This document shows positions 9,515 through 19,825 of a stretch of 64,000 bases of DNA, one piece after another (positions within the stretch are counted from its first letter, which is position 1; every line of letters starts with the position of its first letter). The DNA comes from an uncultured Alphaproteobacteria bacterium (GTDB lineage Bacteria > Pseudomonadota > Alphaproteobacteria > Caulobacterales > Caulobacteraceae), in contig CAIJOB010000011.1 of assembly GCA_903822175.1 (NCBI GenBank), positions 244,258 through 308,257 on the forward strand, read 5' to 3'. A program made the translations under genes and the position numbers. The notes below the pieces were generated by a model. It was given only the letters and a program-made list of their open reading frames with translations, was not told where the DNA came from and ran no database searches.

Positions 9515-10429
9515 TCAGCCGCCCAGCCGCGCGTCCATCCACTGTCCCGCCGTCTTGATCGCCCGGCGCGCCGCGCCCAGCTGGCCGCCAAAGGCGTGCC
9601 AGACGTGGATCATCTCCGGCCAGACCTCCAGGCGCACCTCGACGCGGGCCTGGCCGGCGCGCTCGGCGAGCAGCAGGCTGTCCCCCAGCAAGGCCTCCTC
9701 CGAGCCCACCTGGATCAGCATCGGCGCCACGCCCTCGAAATCCCCGAACACCGGCGAGGCCCTCGGATCCCGCGGATTGAAGCCCGCCAGATAGGCCGTG
9801 GCGCTGTCGTCCAGGCCTTGCTTGGTGATCATCGGATCGTCCGCCGCCTTGGAGCGATAGGTGGCATGGCTCTGGGTCAGGTCGGCCCAGGGGCTGATCG
9901 TGAACAGGCCCGCCGGCTGCGGCAGGCCGAGGTCCTTTAGGGCGAGCGCCAGGGCCAGTGTCAGGCCGCCGCCCGCGGAATCCCCGGCCACAACCGTCCG
10001 CTCCGGCTCGGCGCCGTCTTCCTCCAGCATCCAGCGGTAGACCGCGATGGCGTCTTCGACTGCGGCGGGACAGGGATGTTCCGGTCCCAGCCGGTATTCC
10101 GCCACGATGGCGCTGGTCCGCGCCGCCTCGGCCAGCCGGGCGGCCAGCGGCCGGTGACTTCGCGGGCTGCCGCCGGTGTAGCCGCCGCCGTGCAGGTAGA
10201 GCATGCGGCGGCCCTCTAGCGCATCGGCCGGGATCACTCGCTCGCCCTTCACCCCAGCCGCGGTCATCGGTTCGTGGCGGCAACCGGGCGGGAGCGAGCC
10301 CATCTCACCAAACGCGTCGGACGCCGCGCGGCGCGCCGCGATGCTGGGCCGCGGTTCGCCAGGCGCCGGCTGGCGCGAGGCCAGGAGGGCGCGGACGCCC
10401 GCGATCTCCGGATCCTTCCAACTCGACAT
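9515..10429 (-). CDS. Alpha/beta hydrolase, hormone-sensitive-lipase (HSL/GDXG) family
   Basis: The 304-residue protein has the oxyanion-hole motif HGGGYTGG (about residues 80-87), the nucleophile elbow GDSAGGG (Ser near 150), DPMITKQ, and a C-terminal IHVWHAF with the catalytic His. These are the signature elements of bacterial HSL-family esterases that cleave short acyl esters. There is no signal peptide, so it is probably cytoplasmic. It heads a minus-strand run with the two retropepsin-TPR genes and is divergent from parE. Substrate cannot be inferred. Confidence 0.88.
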   Translation of the reverse strand: MSSWKDPEIAGVRALLASRQPAPGEPRPSIAARRAASDAFGEMGSLPPGCRHEPMTAAGVKGERVIPADALEGRRMLYLHGGGYTGGSPRSHRPLAARLAEAARTSAIVAEYRLGPEHPCPAAVEDAIAVYRWMLEEDGAEPERTVVAGDSAGGGLTLALALALKDLGLPQPAGLFTISPWADLTQSHATYRSKAADDPMITKQGLDDSATAYLAGFNPRDPRASPVFGDFEGVAPMLIQVGSEEALLGDSLLLAERAGQARVEVRLEVWPEMIHVWHAFGGQLGAARRAIKTAGQWMDARLGG

Positions 10430-10609
10430 CTGCCCACCCTGTTTTCTTTGGATAGGAGCCCGAGCGGCGGCGCCTGTCGAGGCCCCTCTTCGCCCAACGG
10501 TTGCGCCGAATGCCGAAAGGCAGGCCCTGGCTGTCCCGCCGCATTGCTATCCCGCGCGCGGCGATTCATATCGGGCGCACGTCAGGAATCGTCCCAAGCT
10601 TACCGGTCC

Positions 10610-12706
10610 ATGTCCCCGCCCACCGCAAAACCCGCCGCCGAGCCCCTCGACCTGTTCGGGGGCGCGGCCCCGAGCCCTGCCCCGAACTCTGGGCCCAGCC
10701 CTGCCCCGGCCTCGCCCCCGAAGCCGACCGCCTCGCCTGTCGCGTCCGTTGCGCCCGCCACCGATGGCTATTCGGCCAAGGACATCGAGGTGCTGGAGGG
10801 CCTGGAGCCGGTCCGCAAACGCCCGGGCATGTACATCGGCGGCACCGACGAGCGCGCCCTGCACCACCTGTTCGCAGAGGTGCTGGACAACGCCATGGAC
10901 GAGGCCGTCGCCGGCCACGCCAAGCTCATCTCGGTCCGGCTCGACGCCGATGGCCAGCTGACCGTCACCGACGACGGGCGCGGCATCCCCGTGGACCCGC
11001 ACCCCAAGCACCCCGGCAAGTCCGCGCTGGAGGTCATCATGACCGTCCTGCACTCCGGCGGGAAATTCTCCGGCAAGGCCTACGAGACCTCCGGCGGCCT
11101 GCATGGCGTCGGGGTCAGCGTCGTCAACGCGCTGTCCGAACGCGTGGAGGTCACCGCCTGGAAGGATGGCTTCGAATGGCGCCAGGCCTTCACGCGCGGC
11201 AAGCCGATCGGCGTCATTGAAAAGCTGGGACCCACGCGCAAGCACGGCACCGCCATCGCCTTTACGCCCGATCCGGTGATCTTCGGCGAGGGCGTGGCCT
11301 TCAAGCCGGCGCGCCTCTACCGCATGGCCCGCTCCAAGGCCTATCTGTTCGCCGGTGTCGAGATCCGCTGGTCGTGCGATCCCTCCCGCATCCAGGACCA
11401 GACGCCGGCCGAGGCCACCTTCCGCTTTCCCAACGGGCTGGCCGATTTCCTGGCCGAGCGGGTCAAGGATATCGAGACCGTCACGCCGGAGCCCTTCGCC
11501 GGCCGCTACTCACGCCCCGGCGAGGCCGGCAAGGTCGAGTGGGCCATCGCCTGGACGCCGGCCGGCTTCGGCGAGGCCGACGGCTTCCTGCAGTCCTATT
11601 GCAACACCGTACCCACCCCGGAAGGCGGCACCCACGAGGCGGGCCTGCGCGCGGCGCTGACCCGAGGCTTGAAGGCCTACGCCGAACTCAAGGGCGACAA
11701 GCGCGGCGTGATCCTGACCGCCGACGACGTCATCGCCCAGGCCGGCGCGCTAGTCAGCGTGTTCATCCGCGACCCCGAGTTCCAGGGCCAGACCAAGGAG
11801 CGCCTCTCCTCCGCCGAGGCCCAGCGTCTGGTCGAGTCGGCGATCCGCGACCCCTTCGACCACTGGCTGACCGCCCAGCCGAAGTCGGCCACCGCGCTCC
11901 TCGAATTCGTCATCGAGCGCGCCGAAGAACGGTTGAAGCGGCGCAAGGACAAAGAGGTCGCCCGCGCCTCGGCCACCCGCAAGCTGCGGCTGCCCGGCAA
12001 GCTTGCCGACTGCTCCGGCAACGCCATCGACGGCACCGAGATCTTCCTGGTCGAGGGCGACAGCGCCGGCGGCTCGGCCAAACAGGCCCGCGACCGCAAG
12101 AGCCAGGCGATCCTGCCCCTCCGCGGCAAGATCCTCAACGTCGCCTCGGCCACCCTGGACAAGCTGGGTCAGAATAAGGAACTCAGCGATCTCCTGCTGG
12201 CGCTGGGCGTCCAGGGCGGCGCGAAGTTCAAGGAAGAGGACCTGCGCTACGACCGCGTGGTGATCATGACCGACGCCGACGTCGACGGCGCCCACATCGC
12301 CAGCCTGCTGATCACCTTCTTCTATCGCACCATGCCGGAGATGATCCGTTCAGGCCGCCTCTACCTGGCGCTGCCGCCGCTCTATCGCCTGAGCCACGGG
12401 GCCAAGACTATCTACGCCCGCGACGACGCCCACCGCGACGAACTGCTGGCCGGCGAGTTCAAGGGCAAGAAGCCGGAGATCAGCCGCTTCAAGGGCCTGG
12501 GCGAGATGATGCCGGCCCAGCTCAAGGAAACCACCATGGACCCGGCCAAGCGCACCCTGGCCCGGGTGACCCTGCCGCACGACGACCCCGACGCCACCGA
12601 ATTCGTCGAGGTCCGCGTCGAGTCCCTGATGGGCCGCAAGCCTGAGCTGCGCTTCCAGTTCATCCAGGAAAACGCCGAGTTCGCGGTCGCCGATCTGGAC
12701 GTCTAG
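10610..12706 (+). CDS. parE: DNA topoisomerase IV subunit B
   Basis: A 698-residue type IIA topoisomerase ATPase subunit. It has the GHKL ATP-binding elements (EVLDNAMDEAVAG near 90; DDGRGIPVD; GGLHGVG), the transducer domain, and the Toprim segment EGDSAGGSAKQARDRKSQAILP near 481 with TDADVDGAHI near 553. RFKGLGEM lies in the C-terminal part. The direct passage from GHKL to Toprim without the long GyrB insert, and HPKHPGKSALEVIMT, favour ParE over GyrB. An N-terminal Pro/Ala-rich extension of about 50 residues precedes YSAKDIEVLEGLEPVRKRPGMYIG. ParE with ParC decatenates sister chromosomes. The stop codon lies in a CTAG shared with the opposing kinase gene. Confidence 0.95.
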   Translation: MSPPTAKPAAEPLDLFGGAAPSPAPNSGPSPAPASPPKPTASPVASVAPATDGYSAKDIEVLEGLEPVRKRPGMYIGGTDERALHHLFAEVLDNAMDEAVAGHAKLISVRLDADGQLTVTDDGRGIPVDPHPKHPGKSALEVIMTVLHSGGKFSGKAYETSGGLHGVGVSVVNALSERVEVTAWKDGFEWRQAFTRGKPIGVIEKLGPTRKHGTAIAFTPDPVIFGEGVAFKPARLYRMARSKAYLFAGVEIRWSCDPSRIQDQTPAEATFRFPNGLADFLAERVKDIETVTPEPFAGRYSRPGEAGKVEWAIAWTPAGFGEADGFLQSYCNTVPTPEGGTHEAGLRAALTRGLKAYAELKGDKRGVILTADDVIAQAGALVSVFIRDPEFQGQTKERLSSAEAQRLVESAIRDPFDHWLTAQPKSATALLEFVIERAEERLKRRKDKEVARASATRKLRLPGKLADCSGNAIDGTEIFLVEGDSAGGSAKQARDRKSQAILPLRGKILNVASATLDKLGQNKELSDLLLALGVQGGAKFKEEDLRYDRVVIMTDADVDGAHIASLLITFFYRTMPEMIRSGRLYLALPPLYRLSHGAKTIYARDDAHRDELLAGEFKGKKPEISRFKGLGEMMPAQLKETTMDPAKRTLARVTLPHDDPDATEFVEVRVESLMGRKPELRFQFIQENAEFAVADLDV

Positions 12707-15154
12707 GCGGCGGCCTCGCCGCGGCCGGGGTCTGCTTGCGTCTCGCGATACACCGCCGCGCTGATCGCCTGCGCCAGCGCCATCGCGATGATCGGCTTGC
12801 GGACCAGCCCGTCGAAGCCGCCCGCCTCGCCGAGGCCGGCGACCTGCGCATCGGCGGTGAAGGCCAGGATCGGCACGTCTCTGTTGGGACCGTCGCCCGC
12901 GCGGATCTTCGCCAGCGCCGCCGGTCCGTCCATCAGCGGCATGCGGATATCCATCAGGATCACGTCGAACGGATGCGCCGCGGCGGCCACCGCGGCCAGG
13001 CCGTCCACGGCCTCTGAAATCTCCACCCCGAACGGCGCGAGCACGGCGCGGGCCAGCTCGCGGTTCATCGGATTGTCGTCGACGATCAGAGCGCGGACAC
13101 CCTCCAGGCCAGAACCGGCCGCGACATCCTCGACTGCAGCCGCGGGGGCCTCGGCGATCGGAGCATCGATCCGGAAGTGAAACGCCGAGCCGACGCCGGC
13201 CTTGCTGGCGACGCCGATCGCCCCGCCCATCGCCTCGACCAGCCCCTTGCTGATCGCCAGGCCCAGGCCGGTGCCGCCGTGGCGGCGCGTCGACGACGCG
13301 TCGACCTGGGAGAACCGCTGGAACAGCTTCTTCTGCTGCACCTTGGTCATCCCCTCGCCGGTGTCGGCGACTCGCACCCGCAGCTGGCCGGTCCGCGCCG
13401 AATAGCTGGCGGTCAGGCGAACCGAGCCTTCGTCCGTAAACTTGATGGCGTTGCCGACCAGGTTGATCAGGATCTGCCGCAACCGGTCAGGATCAACCAG
13501 CACCCAGTCCTGGCAGCCCCTCGGCCTCGAAGTCCAGCGTTAGGCCCTTGGCGTCGGCCTGCGGCGAGAACATCAAGAGGGTCTCGCGCAGCACCTCGGT
13601 GGGCGAAATGACCTTGGCCAGAATCTCGAACTTGCCGGCCTCCAGCTTGGAGAAGTCCAGCACGTCGTTGACCACCGACAGCAGCGCCTCGCCGGCGCCG
13701 ACCACGCGGGCCACGCGGGTCTTGGCGGTCTCGTTCAGCTCCGGCTGGCCGGCCAGCAGGTTGGCAAAGCCGAGGATCGAGGTCAGCGGCGTGCGGATCT
13801 CGTGGGTCATGTTGGCCAGGAACAGCGACTTGGCGGCGGCCGCATCCTCGATCGCCTGCCGCGCGGTCTCCTCCTCGGTGATGTCGCGGATCACGCCCAT
13901 GACCGCGCAGATCGCGCCCGACGCATCGCGCTCGCCCTCGCCCTTGTAGGCGACCACCCGTTCACGCCCGTCGTCGGCGCGGGTGAGCGTGAGCTTCAGG
14001 TCAAAGGGTTTGCCGGTGGCGACCGTGCGGCGGATCGCTTCGACCACCTTCTGCCCGTCGCCGCCGAGATATTGATCGAGGGCATAGGGCTGGTTGGGGC
14101 AGACCTCGGCCGGGTTCAGGCCGTGGATTGCGAACACCTGCTCCGACCAGGTGCGCCGCCCGGTCACCAGATCGTTGCGCCAATAGCCGATGCCGGCGAT
14201 CTGCTCGGTCAGCGCCGACAGCCGGTTGGCTTCGCGCAGACTGGCCTCCAGGCGCCGGCGCGTCGTCAGAGCGGCGGCCACCGGCAGGATGGTCACGCTG
14301 ATGATCGAGATGAAGACCTGGAACCACTCCAGACGCGCGGTCAGTCCGCCGCGGACCGCCATCAGCCCGCCGTGCCCGCCGATGGTCATCACCACGCCGG
14401 CGGTGGCGGTGATCAAGAGGCCGAGCGCTACGCCGGCGAGGTTCAGCTCGAACGCGACGAGGGTCAGCGCGGCGGGAAGCAGGAAATAGAGCGGCGCGGT
14501 GTTCTGCGAGAAGACCAGCGCCAGGGTGGCGGTCAGCACGGCCGGCGACAGCCAGCCGCGCGGCTGGCGGAGAGTCTGGCCCAGCGACCTCAGGCTCTCG
14601 CCCGTCACCGCCAGCAGCACCGGCGCCACGAGGAACAGCCCCAGCGCATCGGCGGAATACCAACCCCGCAAGCTCGTCAGGTAGGTGGCGTGGTGCCGGG
14701 CTGCGAGCACGAAGGCCGCCCCCGCGCCGGAGACCAACGGCGCAACCGCGGCGGAGAGCAGGAAAATCACCAGGTCGCGCTGTCGGGCGAGGTCGAGCGT
14801 CTGGCCGGCGAACCGGCGGATCAGCACCGCGCAGAACCCCGCCTCCAGCAGGTTGCAGGCGGTCAGCCCGGCGGCCGTCACGATCGAGTCCCCGAGGATC
14901 AGGTCCGCGCCGATGACGCCGACCAGGCCGCCGGCGAGATAACGCGGCCAGTCCGCCGCCCGGGTGCGCAACAGCGCCACCAGCAGCAGCGCATTGATCG
15001 GCCAGATGGCGGCGATCCGGCCGGCCTCGCGGGCGAAGTGGATGCTCGCCAGCGCCAGCAGGAACACAGCCAGCGCGAGGGCCACCGGTCCCAGGTCAGC
15101 AAACCGCTGTTGGCGCTTCTCCGGGGCGACGTCCGCTGAGCTTGCCTTCTGCAT
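12703..15154 (-). pseudogene. MASE1-PAS hybrid sensor histidine kinase with REC domain, one frameshift
   Basis: From ATG 15154 the frame encodes a multi-pass MASE1-like membrane region (about residues 18-300), then a PAS domain (IGYWRNDLVTGRRTW...; PAC-like GVIRDITEEE). HisKA follows with NMTHEIRTPLTSILGF (His near 450). The frame stops at GLPGLGAG just after. In the neighbouring frame the protein continues with LVDPDRLRQILINL, NAIKFTDEG, DTGEGM, GTGLGLAISKG (HATPase) and a receiver domain (VDDNPMNREL, DVILMDIRMP, VRKPI) to 12703. One extra base near the GGGG run at 13517-13520 (coding strand) accounts for the shift. Repaired, this is a normal hybrid kinase. Its stop codon overlaps that of parE. 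Confidence 0.8.
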
Positions 15155-15213
15155 GCTCCGGTTGTGGGCCAAACGCCCTGAGTATCCGTTAACAGTGAAG
15201 CTGTCGGCGGTCG

Positions 15214-16251
15214 TCAGTTCTGGCCGAAGCGGATCTCGCTTGAGCCCGGCGGCAGTTCGATGGTCATGCCGTCCTTGGCCAGCCGCCAGTCGAGCGGACC
15301 CCCGGCGTCCATGCCCTTGGTGAAGGCCTCCGGCGTGAAGGCCGGCAGGCCCGCCTGGGTGATGTGGTAGAGCACCAGCCGCTTCACGCCGGCCATGCGG
15401 GCGATGTCGGCAGCCTCCACCGGGGTCGTGTGATAGCTGACCGTGTCGGCCATGATCGAGCTCATCCGCGGATTGCCCAGCATCTTCAGGCCCTGCGACA
15501 TCTGCTTGGTCATGTCGCTGTTCTGCGCCTCGTGGATCAAGACGTCGGCGCCCTTGGCCGCGGCGGCCAGCGGCGGCCATTTGCGGGTGTCGCCGCTGAT
15601 CACCACCGAGCGGCCCTTGTAGTCGAAGCGGTAGCCGAAGGCCGGCGTGACCGGATTGTGCGCCACCAGGATGGCGGTGACGGTCAGCCCGTCCTCCTGC
15701 CAGACCACCTTGGTCGCCCCGCCGTCCGGGCCGGGCTTGGGCATGGCCACCACCTGTGGCGCCAGCACGCCCGCCGCGATCGGCAGCTTCACCTCGCCGT
15801 GCTCGTGGTGGGCGTTGCGGAAGACGTGGTCGTTCTCGTAGGCGAGGTTGAAACCCCGGGCGACCTTGTCGGTCCCGCTCGGCCCGACCAGCGCCAGCGG
15901 CGCCGGCCGGCCGGCCACCCAGCTCTGCATGTTGAACTCGCCCACCTCGCCGATGTGGTCAGAGTGCAGGTGGGTCAGGAAGACCGCGCGCGCCTGGGCC
16001 ATCGGCAGGCGCCAAAGCATCAGGTTTTCGACCGACTCCGGTCCGACATCGACGGCGTAGAGCTTGCCGGCCGCCTGGACCACGACACAGGTCTTGGCCC
16101 GGTCGCGCACCGGCAGGGGCCCGGAGGTCCCGCAAAAGGTCACCTTCAGGGTGTCGGGCTGCGCCGCCGGCGCCTGGGCGCGCGCCGTCCCGACGCTCAG
16201 CAAGCCCAGCACGGCGGCCGTCACCGCACCCCGCCAAAATCCGCGTCGCAT
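15214..16251 (-). CDS. Secreted metallo-beta-lactamase-fold hydrolase
   Basis: The ATG at 16251 has GGGGGAAG about 6 bases upstream and opens a signal peptide (MRRGFWRGAVTAAVLGLLSVGTARAQA). The mature part has the metal-binding THLHSDHIGE motif (about residue 92-97), SGDTRKW with the bridging Asp, and late LYHIT, as in the RNase Z/arylsulfatase-like branch of the MBL fold. The 345-residue length fits the MBL-fold enzymes often labelled AtsA-like. The signal peptide indicates the periplasm. Substrate is unknown. The frame is open 22 codons upstream, but that extension has no ribosome-binding site. Confidence 0.85.
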   Translation of the reverse strand: MRRGFWRGAVTAAVLGLLSVGTARAQAPAAQPDTLKVTFCGTSGPLPVRDRAKTCVVVQAAGKLYAVDVGPESVENLMLWRLPMAQARAVFLTHLHSDHIGEVGEFNMQSWVAGRPAPLALVGPSGTDKVARGFNLAYENDHVFRNAHHEHGEVKLPIAAGVLAPQVVAMPKPGPDGGATKVVWQEDGLTVTAILVAHNPVTPAFGYRFDYKGRSVVISGDTRKWPPLAAAAKGADVLIHEAQNSDMTKQMSQGLKMLGNPRMSSIMADTVSYHTTPVEAADIARMAGVKRLVLYHITQAGLPAFTPEAFTKGMDAGGPLDWRLAKDGMTIELPPGSSEIRFGQN

Positions 16252-16420
16252 GCCCGCTTCCCCCGACCCCAACGCCCCGGCCAAGCCAGGGGCGAACCTT
16301 GGTAGGTCATCGGTCAATCCGGAGCAATACCGGAGTCCGAATTCGCATTGATCCCGACCGGCTTACCAAGCGTCAAAAGGTCCGATACCAATTCCCGCAC
16401 GAGTGACAGGGACGAGCTTG

Positions 16421-19400
16421 ATGACGATGTGGCGAGTGATGCGGCCCGCGCTGGCCGCGGGCGCAGTTGTGGCGGCTCTGATCGCGGGCGCGGCGCTGGC
16501 CCAACCTCCCGCTGCAAAGCCCGCCTTCGCCACCCCGACCCTGTCGCCCGACGGCGCCGAGATCGCCTTCGCCTCCGGGGGCGACATCTGGACCGTGCCC
16601 ACGGCCGGCGGCACGGCGCGCCTGCTGATCACCGACCCGGCGACCGAAGAACGCCCGATCTACTCGCCGGACGGCAAGGAGATGGCCTTCACCTCCACCC
16701 GCGGCGGCGCGCCCAACATCTACATCGTGACGCTCGCCACCGGTCAGGTGCGGCGGCTCACCTGGTCGGACTCCACCGAACAGCTCGACGCCTGGTCGCG
16801 CGACGGCAAGTGGATCTACTTCTCCTCCGGCGCTAACGACGTCGCCCGTCAGCCGGACGTCTATCGTGTCGCCGCCACCGGCGGCACGCCCCTGGAGGTC
16901 AGCCGAGAACGCTTCCTGTCGGAGTTCAATTCCGCCCCCTCGCCCGACGGAGCGACCATTGCCCTGATCGCCAAGGGCAATTCCGGCGTCCAGTGGTGGC
17001 GCAACGGCCACGCCCACATCGACGAGGGCGAGCTATGGCTCAAACCCGTCGCCGCGTCCGGACCCTACAAGCGCCTGCTTGGCCCCGACGCCAAACACCT
17101 GTGGCCCATGTGGAGCCCGGACGGCGCGGCCCTCTACTACATGAGCGACGCCTCGGGGTCGGAGAACCTCTGGAAACTCCCGGCCGCCGGCGGCCAGCCG
17201 ACCCAGATCACCCACTTCACCTCCGGCCGGGTGCTGTTCCCCTCCATCGCCCGCGACGGCGGCGCCATCGTCTTCGAGCGCGACTTCGGCGTCTGGAAGC
17301 TGGACCTGAAGTCCGGTCAGGCCGCCCAGGTGCAGATCGCCTTGCGCGGCGCGCCCGCCTCGGCCGGCGACCGGCGCCTGAACGAGACCAGCTTCCAGCA
17401 GATGGCGCTCTCTCCCGACGGCAAGAAGGTGGCAGTGGTCGCGCACGGCGAGGTCTTCGCGGCCAGCGCCAAGGATGGCGGCCCCGGCGAGCGGGTCACC
17501 GACAAGGGCGGCATCCAGACCGACCTCTTCTGGTCGCCGGACAGCCGCCGCGTGGCCTACGTCGCCCAGCGCGGCCTGGAGAGCCACATCGCCACCTACG
17601 ACTTCGCCACCCGGCGCGAGCGCCTGCTGACCGGCGGCCCGACCTTCGACTCCAACCCGTCATGGTCGCCGGACGGCAAGATGGTCGCCTACGTCCGCGA
17701 GCGGAAAGAGCTGCGCGTCATCACCCTCAACGACGCCGGCGAGCCTCAGAAGGACAGCCTGGTCTTCACCGGCCAGATCGCCGGCTTCGGTGGCTCGGGC
17801 CCCGCGTGGTCGCCCGACAGCAAGTGGCTGGCCTTCGGCGTCACCGACGCCAAGTCGTTCCGCAACGTCTGGGTCATCCCGGCCGCCGGCGGCGAGGCCA
17901 AGCCGATCAGCTTCCTGGCCAACGGCGACGCCTCGACCATCGTCTGGTCGAAGGACGGCAAGTACATCGTCTTCGACACCGCCCAGCGCTCAGAGGACGT
18001 GCACATCGTCCGCGTCGACCTGTTGCCCCACGTGCCGCGCTACCGCGAGGACGAGTTCCGCGACCTCTTCCGGCCCGAAAGCCGCCCCGACGCCCCGCGC
18101 ACGCCCGGCACGACGCCCGCGCCTGGCGTCAAGCCGCCGGAATCCTTGCCGCCTGCCCCAAAGCCCGACGACCCGCCGGTTGCGGCCGAGGCCAAGGCAA
18201 CCGACGCCAAGCCTGAGGCCGGCAAGCCGGACGCCGCGACACCCGCCAAGCCCAAGGTCGAGCCGGTGAACATCGTCTTCGACGGCATCCGCGAGCGCGC
18301 CACCTACCTGCCGCTGGGCGTCAGCGCCGAGGCGCCGGCCATCAGCCCGGACGGCAAGACTCTCGTCTTCCGCTCCACCCTGTCGGGCCAGAGCGTCCTC
18401 TACAGCTACAACCTCGACGAACTGGTCCGCGAGGCGCCGACCCCGCAGCAGATCGCCAGCTCCAAGCGCGGCAAGCGGTCCTACGCCTTCACCCCGGACT
18501 CCAAGTCGATCTTCTACCTGGACGGCGGGACGGTCACGACCACGACCCTGGAGGCCCCGCGCCCGCGCGCCGTCGCGATCAACGCCGAGATGGAGGTCGG
18601 CTTCGACCAGGAAAAGCTCGTCGCCTTCAACCAGGCCTGGACCCTGCTCGACCGCAGCTTCTTCGATCCCAAGTTCCACGGTCAGGACTGGGGCGCTCTA
18701 CGCGCCCGCTTCACACCCTACATCGAAGGCGCCCACACGGGCGATGAGATGCGCCGGCTGACCAACCTGATGATCGGCGAGCTGAACGCCAGCCACTCCG
18801 GCATCAACCGCGCGCCCGGCGGCTTCGGTCCCAACCGCGTTGGCGACCTCGGCCTGCGCTTCGACCGCGAGGCCTATGAAGCCGGCAAGGGCCTGGTCGT
18901 GCGCGAGGTGATCACGCTGGGTCCTGCCGCCATCGAAGGCTCCATCAAGCCCGGCGACGTGCTGCTGGCGGTCGACGGCCGCCCGCTCAGCCCCACCGTC
19001 GACCTCGACCAACTCATGCTCGACAAGGCCGAAAAGCGCACCGTGCTCAGCGTCCGCACCGGCTCGGCGACCCGCCAGGCGATCGTGCGCCCGGTCTCGT
19101 CCACCGTGGCCGGGGGCCTGCTCTACCGCCAGTGGATCACCAGCCAGCGCGCCTATGTGGATCGGATCAGCGGCGGGCGCCTCGGCTACGTCCACATCGC
19201 CGACATGTCGTCGGAGTCCCTGGACCAGCTCTATCTCGACCTCGACGCCCAGAACCAGGGCAAGGAGGGCGTGGTGGTCGACGTGCGCAATAACAACGGC
19301 GGCTTCGTCAACGGCTACGTGCTCGACGTCTTCGCGCGCCGTAACTACCTGACCATGACCTCGCGCGGCCAGAGCCCGGTGCCCAGCCGTCAGGCGCTCG

Positions 19401-19750
19401 GCCAACGCGCCCTTGGACTGCCGACCGTGCTCTTGACCAACGAGTCCTCGCTCTCCGACGCCGAGGATTTCACCGAGGGCTACCGCGCGCTGAAGCTCGG
19501 CAAGGTGGTGGGCGTCCCGACCGCCGGCTGGATCATCTACACCTCCAACGTGCCCCTGGTGGATGGCTCGGTAGTCCGCGTGCCCTCGACCCGCATCCAG
19601 GGCGCGGCGGGCGATGACATGGAGCTGCATCCCCGGCCCGTGGACGTGACCGTCGAGCGCCCGCTCGGCGACACCCTGCAGGGAAAGGACACCCAGCTGG
19701 ATGCGGCGGTGGCGGAACTGTTGAAGGGGTTGGGACCGAAGGCGCACTGA
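16421..19750 (+). CDS. Periplasmic Tricorn-like protease (PD40 propeller + PDZ + S41 domain)
   Basis: About 1109 residues. After a signal peptide (MRPALAAGAVVAALIAGAALAQ) come WD40-like PD40 repeats with the recurring 'sPDGk..af' pattern over about 25-545. A Pro/Ala/Lys-rich linker follows (about 546-616), then further PD40 units, the Tricorn core (GELNASHSG, His near 791), a PDZ domain (KPGDVLLAVDGRPL), and the S41 catalytic domain with DVRNNNGGFVN and NESSLSDAEDF (Ser near 1010-1012). Tricorn-type enzymes degrade peptides fed through the propeller. ATG 16421 is preferred (AGGGAC 8 bases upstream); GTG 16403 is also possible. Transcribed in the same direction as the PQQ-propeller gene 75 bp further on. 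Confidence 0.88.
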   Translation: MTMWRVMRPALAAGAVVAALIAGAALAQPPAAKPAFATPTLSPDGAEIAFASGGDIWTVPTAGGTARLLITDPATEERPIYSPDGKEMAFTSTRGGAPNIYIVTLATGQVRRLTWSDSTEQLDAWSRDGKWIYFSSGANDVARQPDVYRVAATGGTPLEVSRERFLSEFNSAPSPDGATIALIAKGNSGVQWWRNGHAHIDEGELWLKPVAASGPYKRLLGPDAKHLWPMWSPDGAALYYMSDASGSENLWKLPAAGGQPTQITHFTSGRVLFPSIARDGGAIVFERDFGVWKLDLKSGQAAQVQIALRGAPASAGDRRLNETSFQQMALSPDGKKVAVVAHGEVFAASAKDGGPGERVTDKGGIQTDLFWSPDSRRVAYVAQRGLESHIATYDFATRRERLLTGGPTFDSNPSWSPDGKMVAYVRERKELRVITLNDAGEPQKDSLVFTGQIAGFGGSGPAWSPDSKWLAFGVTDAKSFRNVWVIPAAGGEAKPISFLANGDASTIVWSKDGKYIVFDTAQRSEDVHIVRVDLLPHVPRYREDEFRDLFRPESRPDAPRTPGTTPAPGVKPPESLPPAPKPDDPPVAAEAKATDAKPEAGKPDAATPAKPKVEPVNIVFDGIRERATYLPLGVSAEAPAISPDGKTLVFRSTLSGQSVLYSYNLDELVREAPTPQQIASSKRGKRSYAFTPDSKSIFYLDGGTVTTTTLEAPRPRAVAINAEMEVGFDQEKLVAFNQAWTLLDRSFFDPKFHGQDWGALRARFTPYIEGAHTGDEMRRLTNLMIGELNASHSGINRAPGGFGPNRVGDLGLRFDREAYEAGKGLVVREVITLGPAAIEGSIKPGDVLLAVDGRPLSPTVDLDQLMLDKAEKRTVLSVRTGSATRQAIVRPVSSTVAGGLLYRQWITSQRAYVDRISGGRLGYVHIADMSSESLDQLYLDLDAQNQGKEGVVVDVRNNNGGFVNGYVLDVFARRNYLTMTSRGQSPVPSRQALGQRALGLPTVLLTNESSLSDAEDFTEGYRALKLGKVVGVPTAGWIIYTSNVPLVDGSVVRVPSTRIQGAAGDDMELHPRPVDVTVERPLGDTLQGKDTQLDAAVAELLKGLGPKAH

Positions 19751-19825
19751 TCTGCGGTCAAGCCGGCTTGCCGAGTCTCCTCGGGAGCCCCAAAGTGCAA
19801 AGAAAACGCTTGGGGAGCTTCACGC